Source: Thermohalobaculum sp964576075
GTDB lineage: Bacteria > Pseudomonadota > Alphaproteobacteria > Rhodobacterales > Rhodobacteraceae
Assembly: GCA_964576075.1 (NCBI GenBank)
Contig: CAZNTX010000029.1
Location: forward strand, 1-39,372
Length of the DNA stretch: 39,372 nt
Direction: 5' to 3'
Every line of letters begins with the position of its first letter. Within the stretch, counting starts at the first letter, position 1. Shown one piece after another: positions 15,845 through 23,435 of the stretch. The notes under the pieces were generated by a model, which had not been told where the DNA came from, searched no databases, and worked only from the letters and a program-made list of their open reading frames with translations. Both the position numbers and the translations under genes were made by a program.

Positions 15845-16204
15845 ATGGAGGTCGAGTGGACGCGGACGATCCCGGGCAAGCTGGGGCTCGATCCCTTCGT
15901 CGAGGCGCTCTACTCGGCCGGCGCACCGATGCACTCGACCAATCTGGTCTGGGAATTCCGCCGCGCCAATCTGAAATACGACGAGATCACCTACAAGTTC
16001 GATTCGACCGACGACCGGGACGAGGTCCGCGGGCTCTACGAGCGCGACATCTCGGACGCCTATGTGGTGATCGCCATGTTCCCGCCGGACACGCGCGACA
16101 TCACCGCCCTCGTGCACATGGCCTATGACGGCAAGCAGACGCGGCTGCGCGTGGAGAGCCCGTCGCTGCGTTATCTCGAGCGCCTGAAGGCAGAGCTCGC
16201 CTGA
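15845..16204 (+). CDS. Conserved-looking cytoplasmic protein, unknown function
   Basis: This 119-residue acidic protein has no signal peptide or membrane segment. It is rich in charged and aromatic residues and ends in an Arg/Leu-rich helix (SLRYLERLKAEL). A clear Shine-Dalgarno, GGGGGGAGGT, precedes the ATG. Codon third positions are strongly G/C as in true genes here. I do not recognise a family. It follows the IalB-like gene by 30 bp and may be expressed with it. Hairpin copy D begins 28 bp after its stop. Confidence 0.75.
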   Translation: MEVEWTRTIPGKLGLDPFVEALYSAGAPMHSTNLVWEFRRANLKYDEITYKFDSTDDRDEVRGLYERDISDAYVVIAMFPPDTRDITALVHMAYDGKQTRLRVESPSLRYLERLKAELA

Positions 16205-16231
16205 CCGGTCGGCCGCCGCGGCCCGCCCACC

Positions 16232-16341
16232 GCGGCGCGGGCCCGCCGCGACCCGAGGCCCCACCCACCCCGGAGCGGACGGCGCCCGCCCGACCGTTCG
16301 GCCTCCCCCCCCGGCCTCGGGCCGCGGCGGACCCGCGCCGC
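16232..16341 (+). repeat. Hairpin repeat element, copy D
   Basis: The arms (about 16232-16260 and 16313-16341) pair over about 29 positions with two mismatches; the inner nine pairs CCCGAGGCC/GGCCTCGGG are perfect. The loop (16261-16312) is exactly 52 nt, starts CCACCCACCCCGG and ends in an uninterrupted C-run. It lies after the unknown protein gene, just left of the assembly gap. Confidence 0.8.
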
Positions 16342-16346
16342 TCCGT

Positions 16347-16401
16347 CGCGAGGCTGTCGGCGGGGCCGGCAGGTCCGGCCCGTGGGCCGGCGGTGCCGCG
16401 C
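16347..16401 (+). repeat. 55-bp sequence repeated on the other side of the gap, left copy
   Basis: These 55 bases are identical to 16502-16556. They touch the run of N directly. The exact length and position suggest that two contig ends share one k-mer rather than a biological repeat. Confidence 0.9.
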
Positions 16402-16501
16402 NNNNNNNNNNNNNNNNNNNNNNNNNNNNNNNNNNNNNNNNNNNNNNNNNNNNNNNNNNNNNNNNNNNNNNNNNNNNNNNNNNNNNNNNNNNNNNNNNNN
16501 N
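16402..16501. other. Assembly gap, 100 N
   Basis: Exactly 100 N, the usual placeholder for a gap of unknown size. It is flanked by the identical 55-bp sequence on both sides, so the real gap may be zero or negative. Confidence 0.98.
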
Positions 16502-16556
16502 CGCGAGGCTGTCGGCGGGGCCGGCAGGTCCGGCCCGTGGGCCGGCGGTGCCGCGC
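16502..16556 (+). repeat. 55-bp sequence repeated across the gap, right copy
   Basis: Identical to 16347-16401 over all 55 bases. It contains a small internal palindrome (CCGGCCC-GT-GGGCCGG). Confidence 0.9.
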
Positions 16557-16614
16557 CCGCTCCTGGGTCGGCCCGAGACGCTGCGCCGCCACTGCGCGGG
16601 GCGTGCGGGGATCG

Positions 16615-16900
16615 TCCTCGATATCGACGCCATCTCACCGCTCTGCCGGCGGATCGGCCCGTTGGACAGGCGCCTCGCAGACCCGGTCCCGGCATCGGCC
16701 AGACGGTGGCGGTCAAGCGGCCCCGGCGACCTTCCGGAGCTCGGCCGGCGCATCGCGGCGCTGGCCGGGCGTTCGCCCCTCACCCGCGAAAGCGGACCCT
16801 GGACCGGCCAAGGCCGCATCCAGAGCGGCCGGCGCAAGATCCGCGAGGCCCGCGCCAATGCCGCTCTCTCGGCCATGCGCCGCAGTCCGCGGCCCGCCTC
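16615..16900 (+). pseudogene. Decayed IS110/IS1111-family transposase, C-terminal part
   Basis: Conceptual translation shows scattered blocks of the IS110 transposase C-terminal domain (Transposase_20). PGIGQTVAV (about 16690-16716) lies in one frame. LPELG and IAALAGRSPLTRESG follow in another frame, then a W-x-G-x-G-R-I-x-S-GRRKIREA block and NAALSAMRRSP (to about 16895). A frameshift separates the first block from the rest, and the C-terminal conserved lysine/arginine region is not found. It is therefore a broken remnant. It sits between hairpin copies D and E, next to the assembly gap; whether the N-terminal part is lost or hidden by the gap is unclear. Confidence 0.65.
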
Positions 16901-17070
16901 GCCTTGGCCTTGCCCAACGCCCCGCCGCGCCGAGAGGCGTGGTTGCGGCGAGACTCCGTGCCCCGACCGAAACACGGTCGCCCAGCGATTGCCGGGCGCT
17001 CGCCGTCCCCCGCGGATCGGCACCAGAGCCGCCCGGCCGCGCCACTGGTGTCCGGGTCGTGCGGCGAGGA

Positions 17071-17163
17071 GGCCCGGCGCGGCCCGAGGCCTGGGGGGCG
17101 CGGGGACGGCGCCGCCGGTGCCGCCCTCTCCCGGGTGGGTGGGGCCTCGGGGCGCGCCGGGCC
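17071..17163 (-). repeat. Hairpin repeat element, copy E (inverted)
   Basis: The arms 17071-17091 and 17143-17163 pair over 21 positions with one mismatch. The loop is 51 nt (17092-17142). Read on the minus strand, the loop begins CCACCCACCC then GGGAGAGGGCGGC, very close to copy A, and ends CCCCCCA. It is 23 bp beyond the 3' end of the minus-strand dehydrogenase gene. Confidence 0.8.
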
Positions 17164-17185
17164 GGGGGTGCGGCCGGGAGCGAGC

Positions 17186-18172
17186 TCAGAGCATGGAGGG
17201 GACGACCTGGTCCGGCGGGCGGTGGCCGTCGGCGAAGGTCTTGATGTTGAGGATCACCTTCTCGCCCATCTCGAGCCGGCCCTCCTCGGTCGCCGAGCCC
17301 ATATGGGGGAGCAGCACGACGTTCGCCATCCCGAGAAGCTCCGGGTTGACCGCCGGTTCCTTCTCGAACACGTCGAGCCCCGCGCCGGCGAGCTCGCCCC
17401 GCCTGAGCATGCGCACCAGCGCGTTCTCGTCGATCACCTCGCCGCGGGCGGTGTTGACGATATAGGCCGAGGGTTTCATCAGCGCGAGCCGGCGGGCCGA
17501 GAGCAGGTGATAGGTCGCCGGGGTGTGCGGGCAGTTGACGCTCACGATGTCCATCCGCGCGAGCATCTGGTCGAGGCTCTCCCAATAGGTCGCCTGCAGC
17601 CCCGCCTCGATCTCCGGATGCAGCCGGCGTCGGTTGTGGTAGTGCACCTGCAGCCCGAAGGACCGCGCCCGCCGCGCCACCGCCTGACCGATCCGCCCCA
17701 TGCCGACGATGCCGAGGCGCTTGCCCCAGATCCGGTGGCCGGTGATCGAGGTGGGCGACCAGCCCTCCCAGCGCCCCTCCTGGATCATCTTCTCGCCCTC
17801 GGCCATGCGGCGGGGGACCGAGAGGATGAGCGCCATGGTCATGTCCGCGGTGTCCTCGGTCAGCACGCCGGGCGTGTTGGAGACGAGAATGCCGCGGGCG
17901 CGGGCCGTGGCGACGTCGATGTGATCGACGCCCGCGCCGTAATTGGCGATGAGCTTCAGCCGGTCGCCGGCGGCGGCGAGCACGCCCTGGTCGATCCGGT
18001 CGGTCAGCGTCGGGACCAGCACGTCGCAGTCGCGCGCGGCGGCCACCAGGTCGGAATGGCTCATCGGGCGGTCCGAGGTGTTGAGCTCCACCTCGAAGAG
18101 CTCGCGCATCCGGGTCTCCACCGGCTCGGGCAGTCTGCGGGTCACGACCACATGCGGGCGCTCTCTGCTCAT
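17186..18172 (-). CDS. D-2-hydroxyacid dehydrogenase (glycerate/hydroxypyruvate type)
   Basis: This 328-residue NAD(P)-dependent enzyme probably interconverts a 2-oxoacid such as glyoxylate or hydroxypyruvate and the D-hydroxyacid. The Rossmann motif GIVGMGRIG begins at residue 154. Catalytic residues are Arg243 (NTARGEVID), Glu272 (DVFEKEP) and His290 (LLPHMGSAT). NYGAGVDHID in the substrate domain is typical. The ATG at 18172 gives the expected N-terminus. It is divergent from the SH3-like gene with a 100-bp shared upstream region. The true substrate is not fixed by sequence; glycerate dehydrogenase (GyaR) is the best guess. Confidence 0.9.
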   Translation of the reverse strand: MSRERPHVVVTRRLPEPVETRMRELFEVELNTSDRPMSHSDLVAAARDCDVLVPTLTDRIDQGVLAAAGDRLKLIANYGAGVDHIDVATARARGILVSNTPGVLTEDTADMTMALILSVPRRMAEGEKMIQEGRWEGWSPTSITGHRIWGKRLGIVGMGRIGQAVARRARSFGLQVHYHNRRRLHPEIEAGLQATYWESLDQMLARMDIVSVNCPHTPATYHLLSARRLALMKPSAYIVNTARGEVIDENALVRMLRRGELAGAGLDVFEKEPAVNPELLGMANVVLLPHMGSATEEGRLEMGEKVILNIKTFADGHRPPDQVVPSML

Positions 18173-18184
18173 CGCGCAAAGTCC

Positions 18185-18212
18185 TTGCTGCTTCGACCGT
18201 CCCCGTGATAAT
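18185..18212 (+). promoter_or_regulatory. Candidate sigma-70 type promoter of SH3-like gene
   Basis: TTGCTG (18185-18190) and GATAAT (18207-18212) are separated by 16 bp, followed by a T-rich patch in otherwise GC-rich DNA. Transcription would start near 18219, about 50 bp before the GTG start at 18273. The -10 is good and the -35 is weak. Confidence 0.4.
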
Positions 18213-18272
18213 TTTCCGAAGTCCCGGCGGAAAGGGCTAAAAGGCCGGGGGCGGGAGATTTCGGGGGGCGGA

Positions 18273-18827
18273 GTGCGGCAGCGTTGGATGGCGCGCCTGG
18301 CGGCGTGGGGCGTGGCGATGGCGATCGGGCTCGGAGCGCCGGGCGCGGAGGACCGGGTGACCGGGCCGGAGACCAACCTGCCGATGCCGCGCTACGTCTC
18401 CCTCAACGCCTCCAAGATCAATCTGCGGCGGGGGCCGGGGCTCGACTACCGGATCGACCTCGAATTCCGCCGCCGGGGCCTGCCGGTGCGGGTGATCGAC
18501 GAATACGGCCATTGGCGGCGCGTCGTCGATGCCGAGGGGGACGACGGCTGGGTCTATCACGCCCTCCTCTCCGGGCGGCGGACGGTGCAGGTGACGGCGC
18601 CGGGGCTCCTCCTGCGCGCCCGCCCGGTCGGGCTTACGGAGGGGACGGAGTGCGCCGCGCTCTCGGCGCTGCCGGAGGGGGCGGTCGCCTGCGCCGAGCG
18701 GGGGGTGCTCGCGGAGCTCGTCGCCTGCGAGCGCTTCTGGTGCCGGATCGAGGCGGGCGGGCACGAAGGCTGGGTGCCGAAATCCGGGCTCTGGGGGGTC
18801 GATCCCGGCGAGGTGTTCGAGGACTGA
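18273..18827 (+). CDS. Exported SH3-like domain protein
   Basis: This 184-residue protein has a signal peptide (MRQRWMARLAAWGVAMAIGLG) and bacterial SH3-like repeats. The first repeat contains ASKINLRRGPGLDY, the standard x-x-LNxRxGPG opening, and DDGWVYHALL. A second, more divergent repeat at about residues 105-170 contains LLLRARP and GWVPKSGLWG. Such proteins act in the periplasm, often near cell-wall enzymes; no catalytic domain is present. I chose GTG at 18273 because GGGGGGCGGA is directly upstream and it adds positive charges to the signal peptide; the ATG at 18288 is the alternative. The head-to-head dehydrogenase neighbour does not define its role. Confidence 0.85.
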   Translation: MRQRWMARLAAWGVAMAIGLGAPGAEDRVTGPETNLPMPRYVSLNASKINLRRGPGLDYRIDLEFRRRGLPVRVIDEYGHWRRVVDAEGDDGWVYHALLSGRRTVQVTAPGLLLRARPVGLTEGTECAALSALPEGAVACAERGVLAELVACERFWCRIEAGGHEGWVPKSGLWGVDPGEVFED

Positions 18828-18836
18828 GGCGCCCGC

Positions 18837-19763
18837 TCAGCCCGGCTGGATCGTCAGCACGAAGAGCCCGATCCCGCGGTAGCGCGCGGCGCCGACCGTG
18901 ACCTGCGCATCGTCGAGCCCGGGCAGCGCGAGCTTGCGCCGGAGGGTGATCGGTCCTGCGCCTTCGGCGAGGAGCGCGAGCGGGTCGCCGGGCAAGTCGA
19001 GCCCCGGGCCGAGCAGGCCGTCGAGCGGCGCGCCGTGATCGGCGGCGGCGGGGTCGGCGGCGAGGCGGCGGGCGGGCTCGTTGGCGAAGCGGATCGTCCG
19101 ATCGGCATCGGCGACCACCACGGGGAAGGGCACGACCTCGAGCCCCGAGCGCAGATGGTTCTCGGGCAGGTTGGTCACGGCGAAGCGCACGACGAAGCCC
19201 CGCCCGTCGACGAGCGGGACGATCAGCCGCCGCCAGAGCCGCACGAAGACCGAGCGGGGCGGCTCGTGCTCCGAGAGGACGATCTGCCGGCGCTGCATCG
19301 CCGCACGGTAGAGCGCGATGAAGAACTGCGAGATATGCCCGCCGAACTCCGAGGCCCGGCGCCCGCGCATGTCGCGCCCGTAATACTCGGAGATGCCGGC
19401 GCCGTAGTGGAGATAGCGGAAGTCGCGGCCGAAGCCTTCGATGTCGAGATGCATCAGCCAGCGCGCATGCGGGGCGCGGGAGACGTCGAAGCTCTCCGAG
19501 AGCGGCAGCCCGGCATGGACCGGGAGCGACCAGACATGGTCGAGCACCTCCTCGAAGATGTCGCTCGCGAGGTCGTGCCGGTTGGGCGACCAGACGACAT
19601 GCGGAGGGCGGGCGCGATGGGCGTAGAACAAGGCTGCGAGCCGGTCGGTCTGGCCGCGGAAGATGCTGCCCGCGAGGATGTCGTCGCCGGTTCCGGGAAG
19701 CGCCGGCGCGACGCGGCCGGACGGCCCCAATGGCCCTTCCCCGGGCGGGAGCTTCGATGCCAT
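18837..19763 (-). CDS. PAS-domain protein (PAS_5 type)
   Basis: This 308-residue soluble protein has an N-terminal PAS_5-like domain (about residues 50-190: PHVVWSPNRHDL, then WLMHLDIEGFGRDFRYLHYG and YYGRDMRG) and a second PAS-like segment near 200-305 (VVADADRTIRFANEPA). No kinase, cyclase or DNA-binding output domain is visible, so it may sense a ligand or redox state and act through a partner. The ATG at 19763 is the only reasonable start. It lies upstream of nothing on its own strand and 9 bp past the SH3-like gene, tail to tail. Irr is the next gene upstream, on the same strand. Confidence 0.75.
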   Translation of the reverse strand: MASKLPPGEGPLGPSGRVAPALPGTGDDILAGSIFRGQTDRLAALFYAHRARPPHVVWSPNRHDLASDIFEEVLDHVWSLPVHAGLPLSESFDVSRAPHARWLMHLDIEGFGRDFRYLHYGAGISEYYGRDMRGRRASEFGGHISQFFIALYRAAMQRRQIVLSEHEPPRSVFVRLWRRLIVPLVDGRGFVVRFAVTNLPENHLRSGLEVVPFPVVVADADRTIRFANEPARRLAADPAAADHGAPLDGLLGPGLDLPGDPLALLAEGAGPITLRRKLALPGLDDAQVTVGAARYRGIGLFVLTIQPG

Positions 19764-19877
19764 CGACCCCTCCGATCGCTTCGCCGCGCGCGCTCCACCG
19801 CACGCCGCGTCTCGGATGATGCCGCGCCTCTATCAGGTGGTCAAAGCCAATAACGTCTCTATCGGGTATCGACCGTG

Positions 19878-20351
19878 TCAGCCGGGCTTGCCGCGCAGCC
19901 GGATCACCACGTCGATCTTGGAGATCTCGGCGCCCTCGGGCGCGTCCGGCAGGGTCTCGAAGCGGACGCTGTCATGCGGCGCGTCAGTGACGTAGCCGCC
20001 GTCCTCCCAATAGAAGTGGGCGTGGTCGGAGGTGTTGGTGTCGAAATGGCTGCGCGCGCCGTCGACCACCACCTCGGCGAGCAGCCCGGCCTCGGTGAAG
20101 CTCTTGAGCGTGTTGTAGACGGTGGCGAGCGCCACGGGCGCCCCCGCCGCCTGCGCGGCTTCGTAGAGGCTCTCGGCCGTGACGTGGCGGTTCCGCCCGT
20201 CGCCGACGAGGAGGGCCGCGAGGGCCACGCGCTGGCGAGTCGGGCGCAGGCCCGCCCCCCGCAGCCAGGTCTCGGCACGGGCGCGGGCGCTCTCGTCCGG
20301 CCGGGCCGGGCGGTCTGCGGGGACGGTCGTCTGACGGTGCGCATCTGTCAT
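19878..20351 (-). CDS. irr: Fur-family transcriptional regulator Irr
   Basis: This 157-residue DNA-binding protein is of the Fur superfamily. The winged-helix part contains LRPTRQRVALAALL, HVTAESLYEAA and ATVYNTLKSFTEAGLL. The dimer part has SHFDTNTSDHAHFY (residues about 101-114) in place of the normal Fur zinc/iron site. That SHFDTNTSDHxHF pattern is the Irr signature. In alphaproteobacteria Irr represses haem synthesis and other iron-using genes when iron is low and is degraded on binding haem. The ATG is at 20351. It is divergent from fabA, sharing a 147-bp region, an arrangement seen repeatedly in Rhodobacterales. Confidence 0.92.
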   Translation of the reverse strand: MTDAHRQTTVPADRPARPDESARARAETWLRGAGLRPTRQRVALAALLVGDGRNRHVTAESLYEAAQAAGAPVALATVYNTLKSFTEAGLLAEVVVDGARSHFDTNTSDHAHFYWEDGGYVTDAPHDSVRFETLPDAPEGAEISKIDVVIRLRGKPG

Positions 20352-20498
20352 GTCACGGTATGTAGCAGGGAAGCCGGGAATGTCGCCAGAGCAAAGCGGT
20401 CGCGCCTGCCCTTCAGTCAGTTCGCGGTTCTTGTGCCTCCCGAAAGCCGGTGATAGGGAACCCCCTCGACTGACCTGTCCCGAGCAGAAGGACGGACG
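20352..20498. promoter_or_regulatory. Shared irr/fabA upstream region
   Basis: These 147 bp must hold divergent promoters for irr (left) and fabA-fabB-fabI (right). The sequence is less GC-rich than the flanking genes. I do not find a clear iron-control element (inverted TTTAGAA-type repeat) or a confident -35/-10 pair. Confidence 0.5.
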
Positions 20499-21017
20499 AT
20501 GACCGACCGCGCCAGCAGTTTCGACTACGAGGCCCTGCTCCGCTGCGCCCGAGGCGAGCTGTTCGGCCCGGGCAACGCGCAGCTTCCCGAGCCTCCGATG
20601 CTGATGTTCGACCGGATCACCTCGATCACCGCCGATGGCGGCCCCGAGGGCAAGGGCCAGGCGCAGGCGGAGCTCGAGATCAAGCCGGATCTGTGGTTCT
20701 TCAAGTGCCATTTTCCGGGCGATCCGGTGATGCCGGGCTGCCTCGGGCTTGACGCGCTCTGGCAGCTCACCGGCTTCTTCCTCGGCTGGCTCGGGATGCC
20801 GGGCCGGGGGAGGGCGCTCGGCGTCGGCGAGGTGAAGTTCGCCGGCATGGTCACGCCCACGGGCAAGCTCGTGCGCTACACGGTCAACCTTAAGCGGGTG
20901 ATCGACCGCAAGCTCAAAATGGGCATCGCCGACGGCACGGTCGAGCTCGACGGCGAGGTCATCTACACCACCAAGGACATGCGGGTCGGCCTGTTCACCG
21001 ACGCCGCCCCCGCGTGA
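20499..21017 (+). CDS. fabA: 3-hydroxyacyl-ACP dehydratase/isomerase FabA
   Basis: This 172-residue hotdog-fold enzyme dehydrates 3-hydroxydecanoyl-ACP and isomerises trans-2- to cis-3-decenoyl-ACP, the branch point to unsaturated fatty acids. The active site is complete: His71 in KCHFPGDPVMPG and Asp85 in LGLDALWQ, matching E. coli His70 and Asp84. The length matches the family. The ATG follows GAAGGACGGACG. It starts the fabA-fabB-fabI operon, 49 bp before fabB. Confidence 0.97.
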   Translation: MTDRASSFDYEALLRCARGELFGPGNAQLPEPPMLMFDRITSITADGGPEGKGQAQAELEIKPDLWFFKCHFPGDPVMPGCLGLDALWQLTGFFLGWLGMPGRGRALGVGEVKFAGMVTPTGKLVRYTVNLKRVIDRKLKMGIADGTVELDGEVIYTTKDMRVGLFTDAAPA

Positions 21018-21066
21018 TCCGCCCCCCTCCGGCCGCGCCCGGAGGCCGAGCGCAAGGAGGCCGTTG

Positions 21067-22290
21067 ATGCGACGCGTGGTGATCACCGGGATCGGGATCG
21101 TCTCCTCGATCGGGTCGAACGCCCAGGAGGTGACGGCGGCGCTCCGCGAGGGCCGATCCGGCATCGTCTTCGCCCCGGACTATGCCGAGCGCGGGTTCCG
21201 CTGTCAGGTGCACGGGGCGCCCTCGGTCGACATCGAGGCGATGGTCGACAAGCGGGTGCGCCGCTTCATGGGCGACGGCGCGGCCTGGAACCACATCGCC
21301 ATGACCCAGGCGATCGCCGATGCCGGGCTCTCCGAGGCCGAGGTCAGCCACGAGCGCACCGGCCTCGTGATGGGCTCGGGCGGGCCCTCCACCAAGGCGC
21401 TCTTCGCCGCGCATCAGACGGTGGAGAAAACCGGCGGGACCAAGCGCATCGGCCCCTTCGCGGTCCCCAAGGCGATGAGCTCTACCAATTCGGCGACGCT
21501 CGCCACCCCGTTCAAGATCAAGGGGATCAACTACTCCATCACCTCCGCCTGCTCGACCTCGGCGCATTGCATCGGCAACGCCGCGGAGCAGATCCAGTGG
21601 GGCAAGCAGGACGTGGTCTTCGCCGGCGGCGGCGAGGAGCTCGACTGGACGCTCTCCTGTCTGTTCGACGCGATGGGCGCCATGTCCACCAAGTTCAACG
21701 ACCGCCCGACGGAGGCCTCCCGCGCCTACGACACCGAGCGCGACGGCTTCGTGATCGCGGGCGGGGCGGGCGTCGTCGTGCTCGAGGAGCTGGAGCGCGC
21801 GAAGGCCCGCGGCGCCAAGATCTATGCCGAGGTGACGGGCTACGGCGCCAATTCCGACGGGTTCGACATGGTCGCCCCCTCCGGCGAGGGCGCCGAGCGC
21901 TGCATGAAGCTCGCGCTCTCCACCCTCGGCGAGCGCCGCGTGGACTATGTGAACACCCACGGCACCTCGACCCCGGTGGGCGACCAGCGCGAGATCGCCG
22001 CCATGCGCGCGGTCTTCGGCGAGGCGATGCCGCGCTACTCCTCGACCAAGTCGCTCACCGGCCACTCCCTCGGCGCGACCGGGGTGCAGGAGGCGATCTA
22101 CTGCCTGCTGATGCTCGAGGGCGACTTCATCGCCGCCTCGGCCAATGTCGAGAGCCTCGATCCGGACTTTGCCGAGACCCCGCCCGTGACCAGCCGCGTC
22201 GACGGGGCGGGGCTCGACACGGTGATCTCCAACAGCTTCGGTTTCGGCGGGACCAACGCGACGCTCGCGCTCAGCCGCTATCATGGGTGA
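21067..22290 (+). CDS. fabB: Beta-ketoacyl-ACP synthase I (FabB)
   Basis: This 407-residue condensing enzyme elongates the cis-3-decenoyl-ACP made by FabA as well as saturated chains. The catalytic triad is visible: Cys162 (TSACSTSAH), His298 (VNTHGTST) and His333 with Lys328 (STKSLTGHSLGATG). An AAGGAGG ribosome site lies seven bases before the ATG at 21067; the TTG three bases earlier is less likely. It is followed by fabI with a 6-bp gap, so the three genes form one unit. Confidence 0.97.
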   Translation: MRRVVITGIGIVSSIGSNAQEVTAALREGRSGIVFAPDYAERGFRCQVHGAPSVDIEAMVDKRVRRFMGDGAAWNHIAMTQAIADAGLSEAEVSHERTGLVMGSGGPSTKALFAAHQTVEKTGGTKRIGPFAVPKAMSSTNSATLATPFKIKGINYSITSACSTSAHCIGNAAEQIQWGKQDVVFAGGGEELDWTLSCLFDAMGAMSTKFNDRPTEASRAYDTERDGFVIAGGAGVVVLEELERAKARGAKIYAEVTGYGANSDGFDMVAPSGEGAERCMKLALSTLGERRVDYVNTHGTSTPVGDQREIAAMRAVFGEAMPRYSSTKSLTGHSLGATGVQEAIYCLLMLEGDFIAASANVESLDPDFAETPPVTSRVDGAGLDTVISNSFGFGGTNATLALSRYHG

Positions 22291-22296
22291 GGCGCG

Positions 22297-23085
22297 ATGT
22301 CTGGATTGATGGCCGGCAAGCGCGGCCTCGTCATCGGGGTGGCGAACGGCCACTCCATCGCCTGGGGCATCGCCCAGGCGCTGCACGATCAGGGGGCGGA
22401 GCTCGCCTTCACCTTCCAGGGCGAGGCCTTCGAGCGCCGCGTGCGCCCGCTCGCGGCCTCCGTCGGCTCCGAGATCGTGCTGCCGGCGGACGTGACCGAC
22501 GCCGCCTCGCTCGACGCGGTCTTCGACCGGCTCGGCGCGGCCTGGGGCCGGCTCGATTTCCTGGTCCACGCCGTCGCCTATTCCGACAAATCCGAGCTCA
22601 CCGGGCGCTACGCCGATACCAGCCGGGCGAATTTCCTGCGCACCATGGAGATCTCCTGCTTCTCCTTCACCGATCTCGCCCGGCGGGCGGGGCCTCTGAT
22701 GTCCGAGGGCGGCGCGATGGTGACGCTCACCTATCTCGGCGCCCAGCGGGTGATGCCGAACTACAACGTGATGGGCGTGGCCAAGGCGGCGCTCGAGGCC
22801 TCGGTGCGCTATCTCGCCAATGATTTCGGGCCGCAGGGGGTGCGGGTGAACGCGATCAGCCCCGGTCCGATGCGCACCCTCGCCGGCAGCGCGATCGGCG
22901 GCGCGCGCAAGGTCTACAAGGTCTGCGCCGAGAACGCGCCGATGCGCGCCAATGCGACGCTCGAGGATGTGGGCGGCGCGGCGATCTATCTCCTGTCCGA
23001 TCTCGGCCGCGGGACCACGGGCGAGGTGCTCTTCGTCGATTCGGGCTACCACACGCTCGGCATGGTCCAGCTCGACAATCTCTGA
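22297..23085 (+). CDS. fabI: Enoyl-ACP reductase (NADH), FabI
   Basis: This 262-residue short-chain dehydrogenase family enzyme reduces enoyl-ACP, the last step of each fatty acid elongation cycle. GVANGHSIAWG is the FabI nucleotide-binding turn. The active site Tyr156 and Lys163 are spaced Tyr-x6-Lys in PNYNVMGVAKAAL, as in type I FabI. It is the normal target of triclosan-type inhibitors in this family. It is the last gene of the fabA-fabB-fabI unit, followed by a long non-coding stretch with a strong hairpin. Confidence 0.97.
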   Translation: MSGLMAGKRGLVIGVANGHSIAWGIAQALHDQGAELAFTFQGEAFERRVRPLAASVGSEIVLPADVTDAASLDAVFDRLGAAWGRLDFLVHAVAYSDKSELTGRYADTSRANFLRTMEISCFSFTDLARRAGPLMSEGGAMVTLTYLGAQRVMPNYNVMGVAKAALEASVRYLANDFGPQGVRVNAISPGPMRTLAGSAIGGARKVYKVCAENAPMRANATLEDVGGAAIYLLSDLGRGTTGEVLFVDSGYHTLGMVQLDNL

Positions 23086-23435
23086 CACCCTCTGACGCAT
23101 GCGCCCGGGGACGCGGCCCCGCCATGACGGGGCTCCCGCCCGCCCACCCCGCCCCGCCATGGCGGGGCCGCGCCGCCTCCGGCGGCGGGCGGGCGGGCGA
23201 GGCGCGGGCGCCCGAGCCTCGTCCGGACCTGTCGGGCCGCCTGTGCTACCGGGGTGCGCCGATCGGAGGCAGTGTGCGCAATCGCGCGCGCCGATGGGCA
23301 AGCTCTTGCACGGGCGGCCGAGTCCCTCGGTCTTGGGGCGCCGACGGCCTCGTCCGGCGGCGGGGATCCCGGTCTTCCGTCGGACCCGCGCCTCGTCCTG
23401 GACCCCGGTCCCCCATCTGCTGGCCGGTCGGGGCG
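23086..23435. other. Gene-free convergent region after fabI
   Basis: This 350-bp stretch lies between the ends of fabI (+) and the unknown gene at 23436 (-). It contains the inverted repeat at 23112-23172 and a short CGCCG/CGGCG hairpin just after it. The remaining 250 bp show no gene, no T-tract terminator and no copy of the 52-nt-loop element. Confidence 0.6.
23112..23172. repeat. 15-bp inverted repeat after fabI
   Basis: The arms 23112-23126 and 23158-23172 (CGCGGCCCCGCCATG and its complement) are perfect; the loop is 31 nt and C-rich (CCCGCCCGCCCACCCC). The C-rich loop recalls the dispersed hairpin family, but loop length and ends differ, so I keep it separate. It is probably a two-way transcription end between convergent genes. 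Confidence 0.65.

Noticed and set aside
14507..17023. Very long minus-strand open frame across sigma factor, IalB-like gene and gap
   Set aside because: It contains the run of N, is antisense to two good plus-strand genes, and shares only a GC-rich frame.
16382..18208. Open frames crossing the run of N and the dehydrogenase gene
   Set aside because: They pass through unknown bases and lie antisense to a clear dehydrogenase; only the IS110-like blocks inside have family similarity.
23112..23172. Sixth copy of the hairpin family after fabI
   Set aside because: The loop is C-rich but 31 nt long and lacks the conserved loop ends; kept as a separate inverted repeat.
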